Positions 8,926 through 17,448 are shown, counted from the stretch's first letter. The stretch is 58,201 bases of DNA from Micromonospora sp. 15K316 (GCF_004348525.1 NZ_SMKG01000018.1:1-58201), one strand, 5' to 3'. The notes: generated by a model from the sequence alone, not told the origin. Made by a program: numbers and translations.

Positions 8926-9417
8926 ATGTCGTTGCTGCGACGGGTGATCGGTGGAGTCCTGCGCCGGCTCCGGCTGCGTCAGGGCCGCACGCTACGCGAG
9001 GTGGCCGAGGCCGCCGGCGTCTCCGTGCCCTACCTCTCCGAGGTGGAGCGCGGACGCAAGGAGGCCTCCTCCGAGGTGCTCGCGGCGATCTGCCGGGCCC
9101 TCGGCATCCATCTCTCGGAACTTCTCGAAGAGGCCCGGGACGACCTCCGCCAGGTCGAGCCCCGCCTACCGGCCACGCCCCGGGCGGCGACCACGCTGGC
9201 CCCGGTGCCGGCGCCCCGGCCGGAGACCGGGCCGACCGTCCGGTTCGGCCCGCGTACGCCCCGCACGCTGCTGCACCGCGGCCCGGGGGCGGGCGGCCCG
9301 ACCCTGCGCGTCGGCCGGTCCGGCTCCGCACCGGCCGGGCGCCCCGGGCCGCGTACCGCCCGGCTCCTCGGCTGCGGGCGGACCCGCACGTCGCGGCGGA
9401 GCCTGACCGCCGTCTGA
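8926..9417 (+). CDS. popR: PopR/ClgR-type XRE regulator of Clp protease genes
   Basis: 163 residues. The N-terminal helix-turn-helix ([63 protein letters not shown]) has the sequence typical of the ClgR/PopR group. The C-terminal half is a low-complexity Pro/Arg/Gly tail ending in T-A-V. Streptomyces ClgR and PopR are themselves degraded by ClpP through small hydrophobic C-terminal residues, so the Ala-Val end may act in the same way (inference). It lies directly upstream of clpP, separated by a doubled palindrome matching the PopR box, which favours PopR over ClgR. The ATG at 8926 follows GTGAGG. Confidence 0.75.
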   Translation: MSLLRRVIGGVLRRLRLRQGRTLREVAEAAGVSVPYLSEVERGRKEASSEVLAAICRALGIHLSELLEEARDDLRQVEPRLPATPRAATTLAPVPAPRPETGPTVRFGPRTPRTLLHRGPGAGGPTLRVGRSGSAPAGRPGPRTARLLGCGRTRTSRRSLTAV

Positions 9418-9427
9418 CCCGACCGGT

Positions 9428-9457
9428 TCTGCCGGTGGCAGATCTGCCGCCGGCAGA
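9428..9457. promoter_or_regulatory. Two abutting PopR-box palindromes upstream of clpP
   Basis: TCTGCC-N3-GGCAGA occurs twice without a gap: 9428-9442 (centre GGT) and 9443-9457 (centre GCC). The 32 bp including the flanking T and A is itself nearly palindromic. The motif matches the box described for PopR at the Streptomyces clpP3-clpP4 promoter (established knowledge, from memory). It lies about 90 bp before the clpP start, between popR and clpP. Confidence 0.75.
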
Positions 9458-9546
9458 ATCGCTGGGACCGCCGCGGCCACCGTGCGCAGGCTGGAGGGGC
9501 CGGTCCCCCGGGCGCTCCCGCCGCCCGCCGGCACGGAGGGGCGGAC

Positions 9547-10152
9547 GTGATGATCGGGTACGACCAGGTGCGGACGCTCACCGAAGGGCAACCCTCCTTC
9601 GGTGGCCAGGTGTTCGAGCGGTTGCTCAAGGAACGGATCGTCTTCCTCGGCACGGAGGTGACCGACGAGTCGGCGAACCAGATCTGCGCCCAGATCCTGC
9701 TGCTCGCCGCCGAGGACCCGGAGCGGGACATCCACCTCTACATCAACTCGCCGGGCGGCTCGGTGACCGCCGGCATGGCCGTCTACGACACCATGCGGTA
9801 CGTCCGCAACGACGTGGTCACGCTGGCGCTCGGCTTCGCCGGCTCGATGGGTCAGTTCCTGCTCTGTGCCGGGACGGCGGGCAAGCGGTACGCGCTGCCG
9901 CACTCCCGGATCATGATGCACCAGCCCTCCGGTGGGATGGGCGGCACCGCCGCGGACATCAGCATCCAGGCCGAGAACATGCTCCACGTGAAGCGCACCA
10001 TGCAGGAGCTGATCGCCCGGCACAGCGGCCGGACTTTGGAGGAGATCCAACGCGACTGGGACCGGGATCGCTGGTTCACCGCCGAACAGGCCCGCGAGTA
10101 CGGGCTCGTCGACGAGGTGATCACGCGGGTCGAGCAGCTGTCGGCGGGCTGA
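9547..10152 (+). CDS. clpP: ATP-dependent Clp protease proteolytic subunit (ClpP3-like)
   Basis: 201 residues. The catalytic triad is visible: Ser100 in GFAGSMGQFLL, His125 in RIMMHQPSGG, and Asp174 in DRDRWF. YINSPGGSVTAGMAVYDTM forms the oxyanion region and GGTAADISIQAENM the handle region. The residue before the GS is Gly (FAGSMG) rather than the common Ala (AASMG). Start GTG 9547 or ATG 9550; GGAGG lies at about 9535-9539. It is a single clpP here, whereas PopR-controlled genes in Streptomyces are a clpP3-clpP4 pair, so a partner subunit must be elsewhere or absent. Confidence 0.92.
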   Translation: MMIGYDQVRTLTEGQPSFGGQVFERLLKERIVFLGTEVTDESANQICAQILLLAAEDPERDIHLYINSPGGSVTAGMAVYDTMRYVRNDVVTLALGFAGSMGQFLLCAGTAGKRYALPHSRIMMHQPSGGMGGTAADISIQAENMLHVKRTMQELIARHSGRTLEEIQRDWDRDRWFTAEQAREYGLVDEVITRVEQLSAG

Positions 10153-10157
10153 GACGC

Positions 10158-10192
10158 GGCGGCGGCCGGCGATGGTCCCGCCGGCCGCCGCC
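10158..10192 (+). terminator. Strong hairpin after clpP
   Basis: A 13-bp perfect GC stem (10158-10170 with 10180-10192) around a 9-nt loop, starting 6 bp after the clpP stop. Confidence 0.6.
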
Positions 10193-10659
10193 GTACCCGT
10201 TCGACCTGCTCCGCGGCGGGCGAGCCGCGCGGCACAGGTGTTCGTGGCACCGGCGGACGCGCCCCCTCATCCGCGTCCGACGACTGCTCATGGGAAAACC
10301 GTGAATGTCGGATTCCGGTACGGCGCAGCCTATGCCCGCCACACCAGCGGCGCGCGCGCTCGCACCGCAGCGTCTTCCTGCCATTTCTCGTTACATCTCC
10401 GGCCGGCGGTGGCGACGCTCGGCACAGCGAGTCACCGGCGCCGGTCGGAGCAGGTTGCGGCGCTGCTGGCCGGGGCGTGGACCGTCCCTCGACCGGCCCG
10501 GCACCGGAGACTCCGCAATCGCCGGACCGGCGACCGCCGGCTCCGCGGAATCGTGATGGCGGCGTGATCGACAACCGTCTACAGTGGCGGCTCGACCATC
10601 CGGCGGCCGGCACGACGCCGGCGGGGACGGAACCCAGACGACACATACGGGGAGCCAGC
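10193..10659. other. Intergenic region without a recognisable gene
   Basis: 467 bp between the clpP terminator and the lipoprotein. The ORFs here have no Shine-Dalgarno and their composition is like shadow frames. A promoter for the lipoprotein may lie near 10562-10585 (GTGATC...TACAGT), but the match is weak. Confidence 0.4.
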
Positions 10660-11130
10660 ATGTCCACCCTCCGCCTGCGTACGCTCGGCAGCCTCACCGT
10701 CCTCGCCGCAATCGGCGCGCTCGCCGCCGGCTGCGAGACCAGCGCCGAACCGGACGCCGCCGGCAGCGCGCCGTCCAGCGCCGCGGCCAGCCCGACGGTA
10801 AACCTCGCCGCCAACAAGAAGACGGTCTGCGAGGCCGGCCTCCAGGCGGTGAAGGCCGGCTTCGGGGGAATGGCCGACGACGCCATCGCCCAGATCGACA
10901 AGCCGGTCAGCAAGGCCGAGGAGGACCGCAAGATCCGCGAGCACTACACCACCATCGTCACCGGCCTGAAGGCGCAGGCGCCGCAGGCCGCGGACCCGGC
11001 CGTGCGCACCGCCTTCGAGAACCTCGCCGGCGCGATCGAGCAGCGGATGGCGGACAAGAAGCCGATGGAGGTCGACGAGCCCAGCCTCACGAAGCCGATC
11101 GAGGCGTTCGACACGGCCTGCGGCAACTGA
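10660..11130 (+). CDS. Small lipoprotein of unknown function
   Basis: 156 residues. A type II signal peptide (MSTLRLRTLGSLTVLAAIGALAAGC) carries a clear lipobox LAAGC. A Ser/Ala-rich linker follows, then a helical domain with two cysteines (KKTVCEAG near the start and DTACGN at the extreme end) that could pair. ATG 10660 follows GGGGAG at 10649-10654. No known enzymatic motif. A terminator hairpin follows at once, so it is probably monocistronic. Confidence 0.8.
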   Translation: MSTLRLRTLGSLTVLAAIGALAAGCETSAEPDAAGSAPSSAAASPTVNLAANKKTVCEAGLQAVKAGFGGMADDAIAQIDKPVSKAEEDRKIREHYTTIVTGLKAQAPQAADPAVRTAFENLAGAIEQRMADKKPMEVDEPSLTKPIEAFDTACGN

Positions 11131-11136
11131 GCCCGC

Positions 11137-11170
11137 GCCGGTCGGCCGGCGTCACGGCCGGCCGACCGGC
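11137..11170 (+). terminator. Hairpin after the lipoprotein gene
   Basis: A perfect 14-bp inverted repeat (11137-11150 with 11157-11170) with a 6-nt loop, 6 bp after the stop at 11130. Confidence 0.6.
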
Positions 11171-11196
11171 CGACGGGTCAGGCGCATACTCGTCCC

Positions 11197-11823
11197 ATGC
11201 GGCTGTACCTCTCCTCGTTCCGGACCGGAAGGCATGCCGACCGGCTCCTCGCCCTGGCCGACGGCCGCCGGACCGCTCTGGTGCCGAACGCGCTCGACGC
11301 GCTCCCCACCGACGTGCGTGACAGTGCGCTGCGACGCGACCTCGACGACCTCCGCGAGACAGGCCTCGACGTCACCGTGGTCGACCTGCGCGAACCGGAC
11401 GCGGTGGCCCGCCTCGCCGATTACGACCTCGTCTGGGTACGCGGCGGAAACGTCTTCGTCCTACGCCGGGTACTGGCCGACACCGGTGCCGACGACGCGC
11501 TGCGGGAACTGCTGAACCAGGACGCGGTGACCTACGGCGGCTACAGCGCCGGCGCCTGCGTGCTCGCGGACGACCTTTCCGGGCTGGCGCAGGTCGACGA
11601 CCCCTCCGCCGTCGCCCACCCGCTCACGACCGGGCTCGGCCTCCTCGACCGGCCCTTCGTTCCGCACGTGCGCTCACCCGGCCATCCGGAGACCCGCGCG
11701 TGCGACGCCGTGTCGGCAGCGTACGACGCCGCCGGCCAGCCGCACTGGGCGCTGCGCGACGGCGACGTGCTACTGCTCGACGGCGACCGGACCGAGCTGC
11801 TCGCCGACGGTCGGCGTCGCTGA
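11197..11823 (+). CDS. Peptidase E-like (S51) / type 1 glutamine amidotransferase-like protein
   Basis: 208 residues. LVWVRGGNVFVLRRVL is the S51 glycine-rich loop, and YGGYSAGACVL carries the nucleophile Ser of the G-x-S-A-G elbow. The family includes aspartyl dipeptidase PepE and cyanophycinase. The His partner is likely in PFVPHVRSPGHPE. The N-terminal MRLYLSSFRTGRHADRL is a usual start for the actinobacterial group. Substrate unknown. It sits just after the previous gene's terminator. Confidence 0.8.
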   Translation: MRLYLSSFRTGRHADRLLALADGRRTALVPNALDALPTDVRDSALRRDLDDLRETGLDVTVVDLREPDAVARLADYDLVWVRGGNVFVLRRVLADTGADDALRELLNQDAVTYGGYSAGACVLADDLSGLAQVDDPSAVAHPLTTGLGLLDRPFVPHVRSPGHPETRACDAVSAAYDAAGQPHWALRDGDVLLLDGDRTELLADGRRR

Positions 11824-11973
11824 CTTGCGCCTTTTCCGCAACCCGGAGACGCTCCGCCGCGATGGTGCTTGTATGTTCACGACCGCACCTCGCCGCTCGA
11901 CGAGGCCCGGAACCCACCGGGCAGCCAGGTCGGCCGTCATGCCACCGAGCAGGGTGACCCGATGGAGGTATCC

Positions 11974-12378
11974 GTGACCGTTCAGCCGCAGACCTTCAAC
12001 TTCGGCGTGCCGTGGGAATCGCTCTACGGGTACAGCCAGGCGCTCCGCGCCGGTGACACGGTCTACGTCTCCGGCCAGCTCTCGCACGACATGGACGGCA
12101 ACTTCATCGGCGCCGGCGACTTCGAACTTCAGCTGAACACCACCCTGGCCAACCTGGACCGGGTGCTGGACCACTTCGGGGCGAGCCGCACCCAGATCGT
12201 CGAGACCACCGTGCTGGTCCGGAACCTCCGGGACAACTTCGACACCCTGGCCCGCCTCCACCTGGCGTACGTCGGCGGCCACCGCCCCACCAGCACCGTG
12301 CTGGGCGTCTCCGACCTCGCCCTGCCGGAGCAGCTGGTCGAGCTCGGCGCGGTCGTCCGCCTCGACCTTCCGGCGTAG
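11974..12378 (+). CDS. RidA/YjgF-family protein
   Basis: 134 residues. The fold signature is GDTVYVSGQLSHDMDGNFIGAGDFELQLNTTLANLDRVLDHFG...TTVLVRNLRDNFDTL...RPTSTVLGVSDLALPEQLVELGAVVRL. RidA-type proteins hydrolyse reactive enamine/imine intermediates. The residue at the usual RidA Arg105 position (R-P-T-S-T near the C-terminal third) is present. The GTG at 11974 is preferred because GGAGGT ends five bases before it; the in-frame ATG at 11962 overlaps that SD. Confidence 0.85.
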   Translation: MTVQPQTFNFGVPWESLYGYSQALRAGDTVYVSGQLSHDMDGNFIGAGDFELQLNTTLANLDRVLDHFGASRTQIVETTVLVRNLRDNFDTLARLHLAYVGGHRPTSTVLGVSDLALPEQLVELGAVVRLDLPA

Positions 12379-12525
12379 CGGGCGGTCGGTGCGCCGGCAT
12401 CCTCGACCGAGGTTCCGCGGTGGACTCCCCACCGCGACCACCTGCCACCGAAGAGACAGCAGGCGCTTTCGCCTACCGCGCTCGCCGGGCTTCCCTGCTC
12501 TCGACAACAGCCGAGTGCACTTCTT

Positions 12526-12990
12526 CTAGATGGCGATGCCGTGCTCGGCGTACGTGGAGCCGCCGCTACGCGCGGCGATCGCGGCACGGATCCTGCGGGC
12601 GAGCCGTGCCGGTCCATGCTCTTCCAGGTCGCGGGCCGGCACGTAGCGCCAATCGGTGAGTTCGCCGTCCGCGAAGCGGATGCCGCGTTCCTGCTCGGCG
12701 GTGAGCGATCCAGCGTCGAAGATGAAGAGCAGCTTGTCGCCCTCGGGCTCGGCCGGTGCCCAGTCCACGACCAGCATGGCGCCGAGCCTGGTTGTGAGGC
12801 CGAGTTCCTCTTCCACCTCGCGCAGGCAGGCGGCTCGGGGTGACTCGCCCGGCTCGACGAAGCCGCCGGGGATCTCCCAGTGCTGCTTGTAGCCGGGACG
12901 TACGAGGAGCACGTGACCGTCGTCGTTGAGGAAGAGCGCGCCTGCGGCGACGCGGGGGGTTGCCAGGCGTGGCATCTCATCGACCGTCAC
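12526..12990 (-). CDS. NUDIX hydrolase
   Basis: 154 residues. The complete Nudix box GGFVEPGESPRAACLREVEEELGL has the Gly, the paired Glu residues of REVEEE and the C-terminal EELG that bind Mg2+. EIPGG precedes it. The substrate cannot be told: MutT-like nucleotides, NADH or ADP-ribose are possible. Start GTG 12990 (VTVDEMPRL); an internal ATG at 12975 is an alternative. It lies next to tRNA-Arg on the same strand. Confidence 0.87.
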   Translation of the reverse strand: MTVDEMPRLATPRVAAGALFLNDDGHVLLVRPGYKQHWEIPGGFVEPGESPRAACLREVEEELGLTTRLGAMLVVDWAPAEPEGDKLLFIFDAGSLTAEQERGIRFADGELTDWRYVPARDLEEHGPARLARRIRAAIAARSGGSTYAEHGIAI

Positions 12991-13059
12991 CAGGGCAGCC
13001 TAGCTGCGCGGGCTTCAGGAGCATCCGTGTCGGCGGGCGGTACGGGTACGGCTTCGAGG

Positions 13060-13132
13060 TGCCCCCGGCAGGATTCGAACCTGCGACACACGGTTTAGGA
13101 AACCGTTGCTCTATCCCCTGAGCTACGAGGGC
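13060..13132 (-). tRNA. tRNA-Arg (anticodon CCT)
   Basis: A 73-nt cloverleaf on the minus strand. Acceptor arms are GCCCTCG (13132-13126) and CGGGGGC (13067-13061), including one G-T pair, with discriminator A at 13060. The anticodon stem ACGGT/ACCGT encloses loop TTCCTAA, so the anticodon is CCT (13099-13097), reading AGG. The T arm has the canonical GGTTCGAATCC. CCA is not encoded (ACCT follows). Confidence 0.96.
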
Positions 13133-13149
13133 GCGAGTCGTCAGTCTAA

Positions 13150-13317
13150 CGACCTGCGCGTTGACCCGCGTTGGCAGGGAGTGACCCGCGTTGACCTGCG
13201 TCGACCCGGTCGACCGGCCCGGCCGATGACCACACGTGGACCACACGGGCGGGCCGCCGTCCATGATCGTTTGACCTCGGTTGACCCGAACTGGCTCCGG
13301 TTGACCCGGAGTGGCAT
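13150..13317. repeat. Degenerate tandem GTTGACCC repeat region
   Basis: A run of GTTGACC(C/T)GCG-type units. Several overlapping copies lie at 13150-13215. Two neat 20-bp tandem copies of CGGTTGACCCG(A/G)A(C/G)TGGC(T/A)(C/T) lie at 13278-13297 and 13298-13317. No gene is credible in the 354 bp from the tRNA to the DyP stop. Function unknown. Confidence 0.55.
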
Positions 13318-13486
13318 CCGCTGGAGAGCACACACCGCGCACATCACCCAGGCAGAAGCGCCGGCCCGAGCCGGATAAGAGCGCACGATCCGTGTAGTGG
13401 CCGGTTCACGTTCGGTCGCGGCTATCGCAGACTCGGCTCGTCGATCACGGGCGCGGTGCGTAGCGGCGCGGCGCCTCGGGCGGGTC

Positions 13487-14656
13487 TCACCCGGCGGCGT
13501 CGATCAGCGTACGGCCCAGGTAGTCGCCGTCTCCGCCGCTGACCCCGGGCAGGACGAAGAAGTACCCGCCGCCGACCGGCAGCACGTATCGGTCCAGGGC
13601 CTCCCCCGCCAGGCGACGCTGCATCGTCGCGAACCCCGCCTCCACATCGCGCTGAAAACAGATGAACAGCATCCCCTCGTCCCGCCGGCCCGCCGCGTCC
13701 ACCCCGCCCCGGTATGAGTACCCCCGCCGCAGGATCCGACTCCCGGCTGTCTCCGGGGTGCGGGGGTTCGCGCGGCGGATGTGCGCGTCCAACGCGATCA
13801 CCTGACCGGACGGATCACTGCCGTAGTCGAAGACAGCGTCTTCCCGGTCCAAGCCGAGGGGCGCGCCGTCGCTTTTGCGCCGGCCGAACACCGCCTCCTG
13901 CCGCGCCACCGACTCCCCATCCCACAGCGCGGTCGCGAACCTGATGATCCGCACCACCTGATACGAGCCGCCTACCGCCCACGCCGGCTCACCAGCGTCC
14001 GCACCGACCCACACCAGCCGCTCCATCTCCGCCGCGTCCCGCACATCCGGATTACCGGCGCCATCCCGGAATCCGAACAGGTTCCGGTCAACCGCCCGCC
14101 CGTCGCCGGTCACCGAGTTCTGATCTCGAAACCCCTCCACCCGCCACCGCGGCACCAACCCCGGCACTGCCAACTCCGCCAACACCGACCGCACCGTCTC
14201 GACGTCACCCGCACACACCTGCACCAACAGATCACCATGACACCGCGCCGGATCGAGCACATCGTTCGGAAACGACGGCATCACCACCAGAGCACGAGGC
14301 CGGTGCGAACCCAACCCGAACCGGCCGTCGAACAGTGAAGCACCCACCGCCACCATCACCTCAACCGGCCGACCAAGCCCTGCATACCGGCCAGCCAGCG
14401 CGGATATGACGGCGGTCAGCCGGCGCAACACGCCAGCAAGCGCCAGGCGATCAGCCCCCCGGACATCGAACGCTGCCTGCACAGCAGCAGCCGGCGGCAA
14501 CGTCGACACACCGGGCTGGCGCAAAACCGGAGGCCTCTCGGTTGTAGCACCACGCACACGATCGCCGTCAGATACGCCAACGGAACACGCCGAGAGCGCT
14601 GCACCAGTCGCGAAAGAAGTCGCTACCACACTCGTCAGCACAGTCCGACGATTCAT
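13487..14656 (-). CDS. Dye-decolourising (DyP-type) heme peroxidase, exported
   Basis: 389 residues. The N-terminus NRRTVLTSVVATSFATGAALSAC combines a twin-arginine motif with a lipobox-like LSAC, suggesting a Tat-exported lipoprotein. The DyP signature GFRDGAGNP has the catalytic Asp (GxxDG). The proximal heme His is in DAHIRRANPR and the distal Arg in GSRILRRG. It resembles the EfeB subgroup, but efeU and efeO are not adjacent. ATG 14656 is chosen; a TTG directly before it also fits. AAGGGA lies about 10 nt upstream. Reaction: H2O2-dependent oxidation of bulky substrates or porphyrins. Confidence 0.87.
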   Translation of the reverse strand: MNRRTVLTSVVATSFATGAALSACSVGVSDGDRVRGATTERPPVLRQPGVSTLPPAAAVQAAFDVRGADRLALAGVLRRLTAVISALAGRYAGLGRPVEVMVAVGASLFDGRFGLGSHRPRALVVMPSFPNDVLDPARCHGDLLVQVCAGDVETVRSVLAELAVPGLVPRWRVEGFRDQNSVTGDGRAVDRNLFGFRDGAGNPDVRDAAEMERLVWVGADAGEPAWAVGGSYQVVRIIRFATALWDGESVARQEAVFGRRKSDGAPLGLDREDAVFDYGSDPSGQVIALDAHIRRANPRTPETAGSRILRRGYSYRGGVDAAGRRDEGMLFICFQRDVEAGFATMQRRLAGEALDRYVLPVGGGYFFVLPGVSGGDGDYLGRTLIDAAG

Positions 14657-14727
14657 CAAAGGCTAATCCCTTAAATTCAGGCGGTCGCAGCATTTGCCGC
14701 ACCCGGGGCGGAGAGTCACCTTATCCC

Positions 14728-15330
14728 CTACAAGGCTCCCCCAATTTCCAGCCAGGAGCGAATCTTGCTTTCAACCCCTTCGTCTTCGACGTGAGAAAAC
14801 ACCCACGGCAGAGCGGACAGGATCAACTCAACATCTTGCAATTCCGGAAACGCCACCTCACCAGCCAAAGCCACCTCACCGAAAACAGGCGCGTAAAACC
14901 CCTCGCCCGCGTTAAGGTAATCGGCCCTCCGATTTTCGGATGCCGCGATCGCGTGTTCACGCGTGAGGGGAATCTGCCGCAGGGCCCATTCGGCAGAACC
15001 ATCCGGTGTAAGGATTTGCGGGAGCTCGGAAATCGGTGGCTTGAACCGCAGGGCAAGCGCTGCGATTCTGAGCATCCAGTAGGCACCGATCGCAGCCCTA
15101 ACACCTCCAAGCTCGACAGCCAGCAGGATGACCTCTGCAGCAAGGTTGAGATCCTTTGTGCGCCGGCCCGGGGTTACGTCCCGGAAGGGATTGGCGCTGT
15201 TTTCTAGGGACTCGAAGATCGACAGCCACCACTGTGGCGAGGTGCCGTCCGGGAAGCGGCGGGACACCCAGTCAGCTAGCCGCCCGTCAGGGACCCTTCG
15301 CATTTCACGAAGATCCGATTCTACCCTCAT
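14728..15330 (-). CDS. Putative immunity protein of the adjacent Rhs-type toxin
   Basis: 200 residues, no recognised domain. It is mostly alpha-helical by appearance, with Trp-rich WVSRRFPDGTSPQWWL and a helical LAAEVILLAVELGGVRAAIGAYWMLRIAALALRF. Its ATG directly follows the toxin's TAA (TAAATG, 15333-15328), with GGGAGGG inside the toxin's last codons, so it is translationally coupled. The composition is visibly less GC-rich than the flanks. Position immediately after a HINT-toxin tip is the normal place for an immunity gene. The function is inferred from this context only. Confidence 0.6.
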   Translation of the reverse strand: MRVESDLREMRRVPDGRLADWVSRRFPDGTSPQWWLSIFESLENSANPFRDVTPGRRTKDLNLAAEVILLAVELGGVRAAIGAYWMLRIAALALRFKPPISELPQILTPDGSAEWALRQIPLTREHAIAASENRRADYLNAGEGFYAPVFGEVALAGEVAFPELQDVELILSALPWVFSHVEDEGVESKIRSWLEIGGAL

Positions 15331-17130
15331 TTACGGCGCCCTCCCGCCAAAGTCTCGGATAGCTGCGAGCGGTATCCTGATGCCAGCTTGACCGAAAGCA
15401 TTCACCCCCTGATTGATGAACGAGGCGGCACACTGAGCGCAGGGCGGCGTGTAGTGACCCGTGAAGTTGTCGAAAGATGTAACCCTGCCGCCACTTGCGA
15501 ATGCGATCTGACCAGCACCAACAACCGGAGATCCGCCACTAGCTATTGTATGGTGAATGCCAGGCAAGTCGCGAACAATATTCAGGTTCCCTTCCTCCCC
15601 TACCGTCCAGAGATATCTGCCGCCGCCTGTGGCTGCCTGCGTGAACTCGGTAGAGCCAGCCGCGATTGCGGAAACTCCCTCGAAGTCAGCTGCCATCTGC
15701 TCGAACGGTAGATCACCCGGCTTGCTATTGCCGACCACTCCATTACCGCAGTTGTGTACGAGCACCGGGGTGTCGCCGGCTACCACATAGTAGGTGTGGA
15801 TATCGGCGATGGTGAGGTTGTAGACGGTGGTGTCTTGGGTGTGGGCGTGGGTGCCGGCGACGCGTACGAGGTGGCCGTCGGCGGTTTTGAGCCATTGGCC
15901 GTGGCGGAGTTCGGCGGCGTTGATCCATTGGCCGTCGGGGGTGTTCGGGTTGCCGTCGTTGTCGACCCAGAAGGGGTGTCCGTCGGTGGCGGTTAGTGGT
16001 TTCGCGTCGCTGCCGTCGTCGCCGGGTTCGAGGGTGATGTTGATGAGGGTTTTGTCGCCGTTGCCGGTGATGAGGGCGGTGACGGTCTTGGCCGCGGTCT
16101 CGCCGGTGGTCGGGTCGGTGGCTCTGACCTGGTCGCCGAGTTTGACTTCTTCGATGGGCTTGGTGGTGCCGTCGGCCATGAGCACGGGGGTGCCGGCGGT
16201 GAAACTGTTCGGCGTACCACCGCAGTCGCTGGAGCCTTGCGGTTTCAACCCGAGGGGGTCGGTGAAGGCGGTGGGTTGGTTGGCGGCGTAGGTGTAGGGG
16301 TTGGTGCCGCCGCCGGCGAGGCCGAGGGGGTCTTGGTTGAGGAACCGTCCGGTGGCGGGCTGGTAGTAGCGGTTGCGGTAGTAGTAGAGGCCGGTGCCGT
16401 CGTCCTCGCGTCCGGTGTAGCGGTACGGGTTCCCGCCGTCGTCACCGCTGACGGTGGTGGCGCCGAACGGCTGGTAGGTGTACTCGCCGGTCACCGCACC
16501 GGCGGACGGGTCCGTAACACCGAGGGTGCTGCCCAGGGCGTCGGTGAGCAGGGTGCGTGACCCTGCGCTGGTGGTGCGGGTGAATGTTTCGTCGAGACCG
16601 CCGGTGAGCAGGTTCGCCACCGGGCTGCCGCCGGTGAGTTCTTGGACGGGGTTGAGCCCGTCGAACAGGAACCCGGTCGTGGTCCCGCCGCTGGTTTTGC
16701 TGGAGCGGCGGCCGAGGCCGTCGTAGCCGTAGGAGACGGACAGGCCGGGTTTGCTGCTGGCGGTGAGCTGGTTGCGGGCGTTCCACGTGTAGGTGGTGGT
16801 GCCGTCGTTGGTGAGGTTGCCGTCCAGGTCGTAGCTGTAGTCGGTCGACCCGACGGTGTCGATCTGGTTCGCGTTTGCGTCACCTCGGGCAACGGCAGCG
16901 TCTACGGCGGCCGACAGCGTCGTAGCCGATAGAAACCGACTGGGAGCCCTTGGTTTCGGAGGTGAGCTGGTCGGCGTTGTTGTAGCCGTACACGACCTGC
17001 GGCTGCCCCGCCACCGTCATCGTCGCGCGCCGGTCGGCCGGGTCGTAGGTGTAGCCGGTGGTGCTTTCCTGGCTGCTCGGGCCGGTGGCCCCGTAACGAG
17101 GTGGGGCGGACGGCGGGGCCGGGGTGTGTC
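15331..17130 (-). pseudogene. 5'-truncated, frameshifted Rhs/YD-repeat polymorphic toxin: RHS core + HINT + toxin tip
   Basis: No N-terminal export or long repeat region exists: the YD repeats begin abruptly at about 17130, against the CHY gene. The first repeats (TTGYTYDPADRR, VVYGYNNADQLTSE, SVSIGYDAVGRR) end in a +/-1 shift at about 16895-16920. The rest is one open frame: YSYDLDGNLTNDG, YGYDGLGRRSS, the RHS core (YYYRNRYYQPATGRFLNQDPLGLAGG, TDPLGL), then a pretoxin HINT domain (SFTAGTPVLMADGTTKPIEEVKLGD ending DTPVLVHNC at 15748), then a 138-residue tip (15747-15334). The tip has HHT (65-67), a GHYTPPCAQC stretch (97-106) and lower GC. The nuclease, deaminase or other activity is not identifiable. 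Expression is uncertain, because no SD is seen for an internal start such as the GTG at 16620. Confidence 0.75.
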
Positions 17131-17133
17131 CGG

Positions 17134-17448
17134 TCAGCGCACCTGGAAGTAGAGGTGGGTGTGGAGCCGGCAGCGCTCGTTGAACAGCGCGTCGCACCTC
17201 GGGCAGGAGTCGACCGTGAGGTACTCGTCGATGGTCAGCTCCGTACGGCAGACGCCGCAGAGCACGGCGCGCTGCCCGCGCTGGTCGACCGGCCACTGAC
17301 TCGCGGGATGGTCGGCCGTCTCCTCGTGGCAGAGGTGACACGGAAAGTAGCGCAGGCAGCAGGCGGACTTGATGGCGACGACGTCCACGGGTGTGGCGTA
17401 GTGGACGCACCGGGTCTGGTCGTCGACGGTCTTCCCGTGGATCTGCAC
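17134..17448 (-). CDS. CHY zinc-finger protein
   Basis: 104 residues, nearly all zinc-ligand motifs. RCVHYATPVDVVAIKSACCLRYFPCHLCHEETADH is the CHY core; CGVCRTELTIDEYL and CPRCDALFNERCRLHTHLYF follow. Such domains bind three zinc ions; bacterial stand-alone versions have no assigned function. Start GTG 17448. The stop (17134) abuts the Rhs relic, so the deletion that removed the Rhs N-terminus ended here. Confidence 0.85.
   Translation of the reverse strand: MQIHGKTVDDQTRCVHYATPVDVVAIKSACCLRYFPCHLCHEETADHPASQWPVDQRGQRAVLCGVCRTELTIDEYLTVDSCPRCDALFNERCRLHTHLYFQVR

Noticed and set aside
14406..15207. Plus-strand ORFs across DyP and the immunity gene
   Set aside because: They have no SD and do not resemble known proteins; they are shadows of minus-strand genes.
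16620..16905. Internal GTG at 16620 as a true start of a short Rhs-toxin gene
   Set aside because: The same frame continues upstream with proper YD-repeat sequence to about 16,900 and there is no SD. It was therefore listed as part of a truncated gene.
13060..17130. An integrative element inserted at tRNA-Arg(CCT)
   Set aside because: The tRNA 3' end faces left (13060), while the foreign-looking block is on the right. No integrase and no second copy of the tRNA end were found, so the Rhs block is not explained by tRNA integration.
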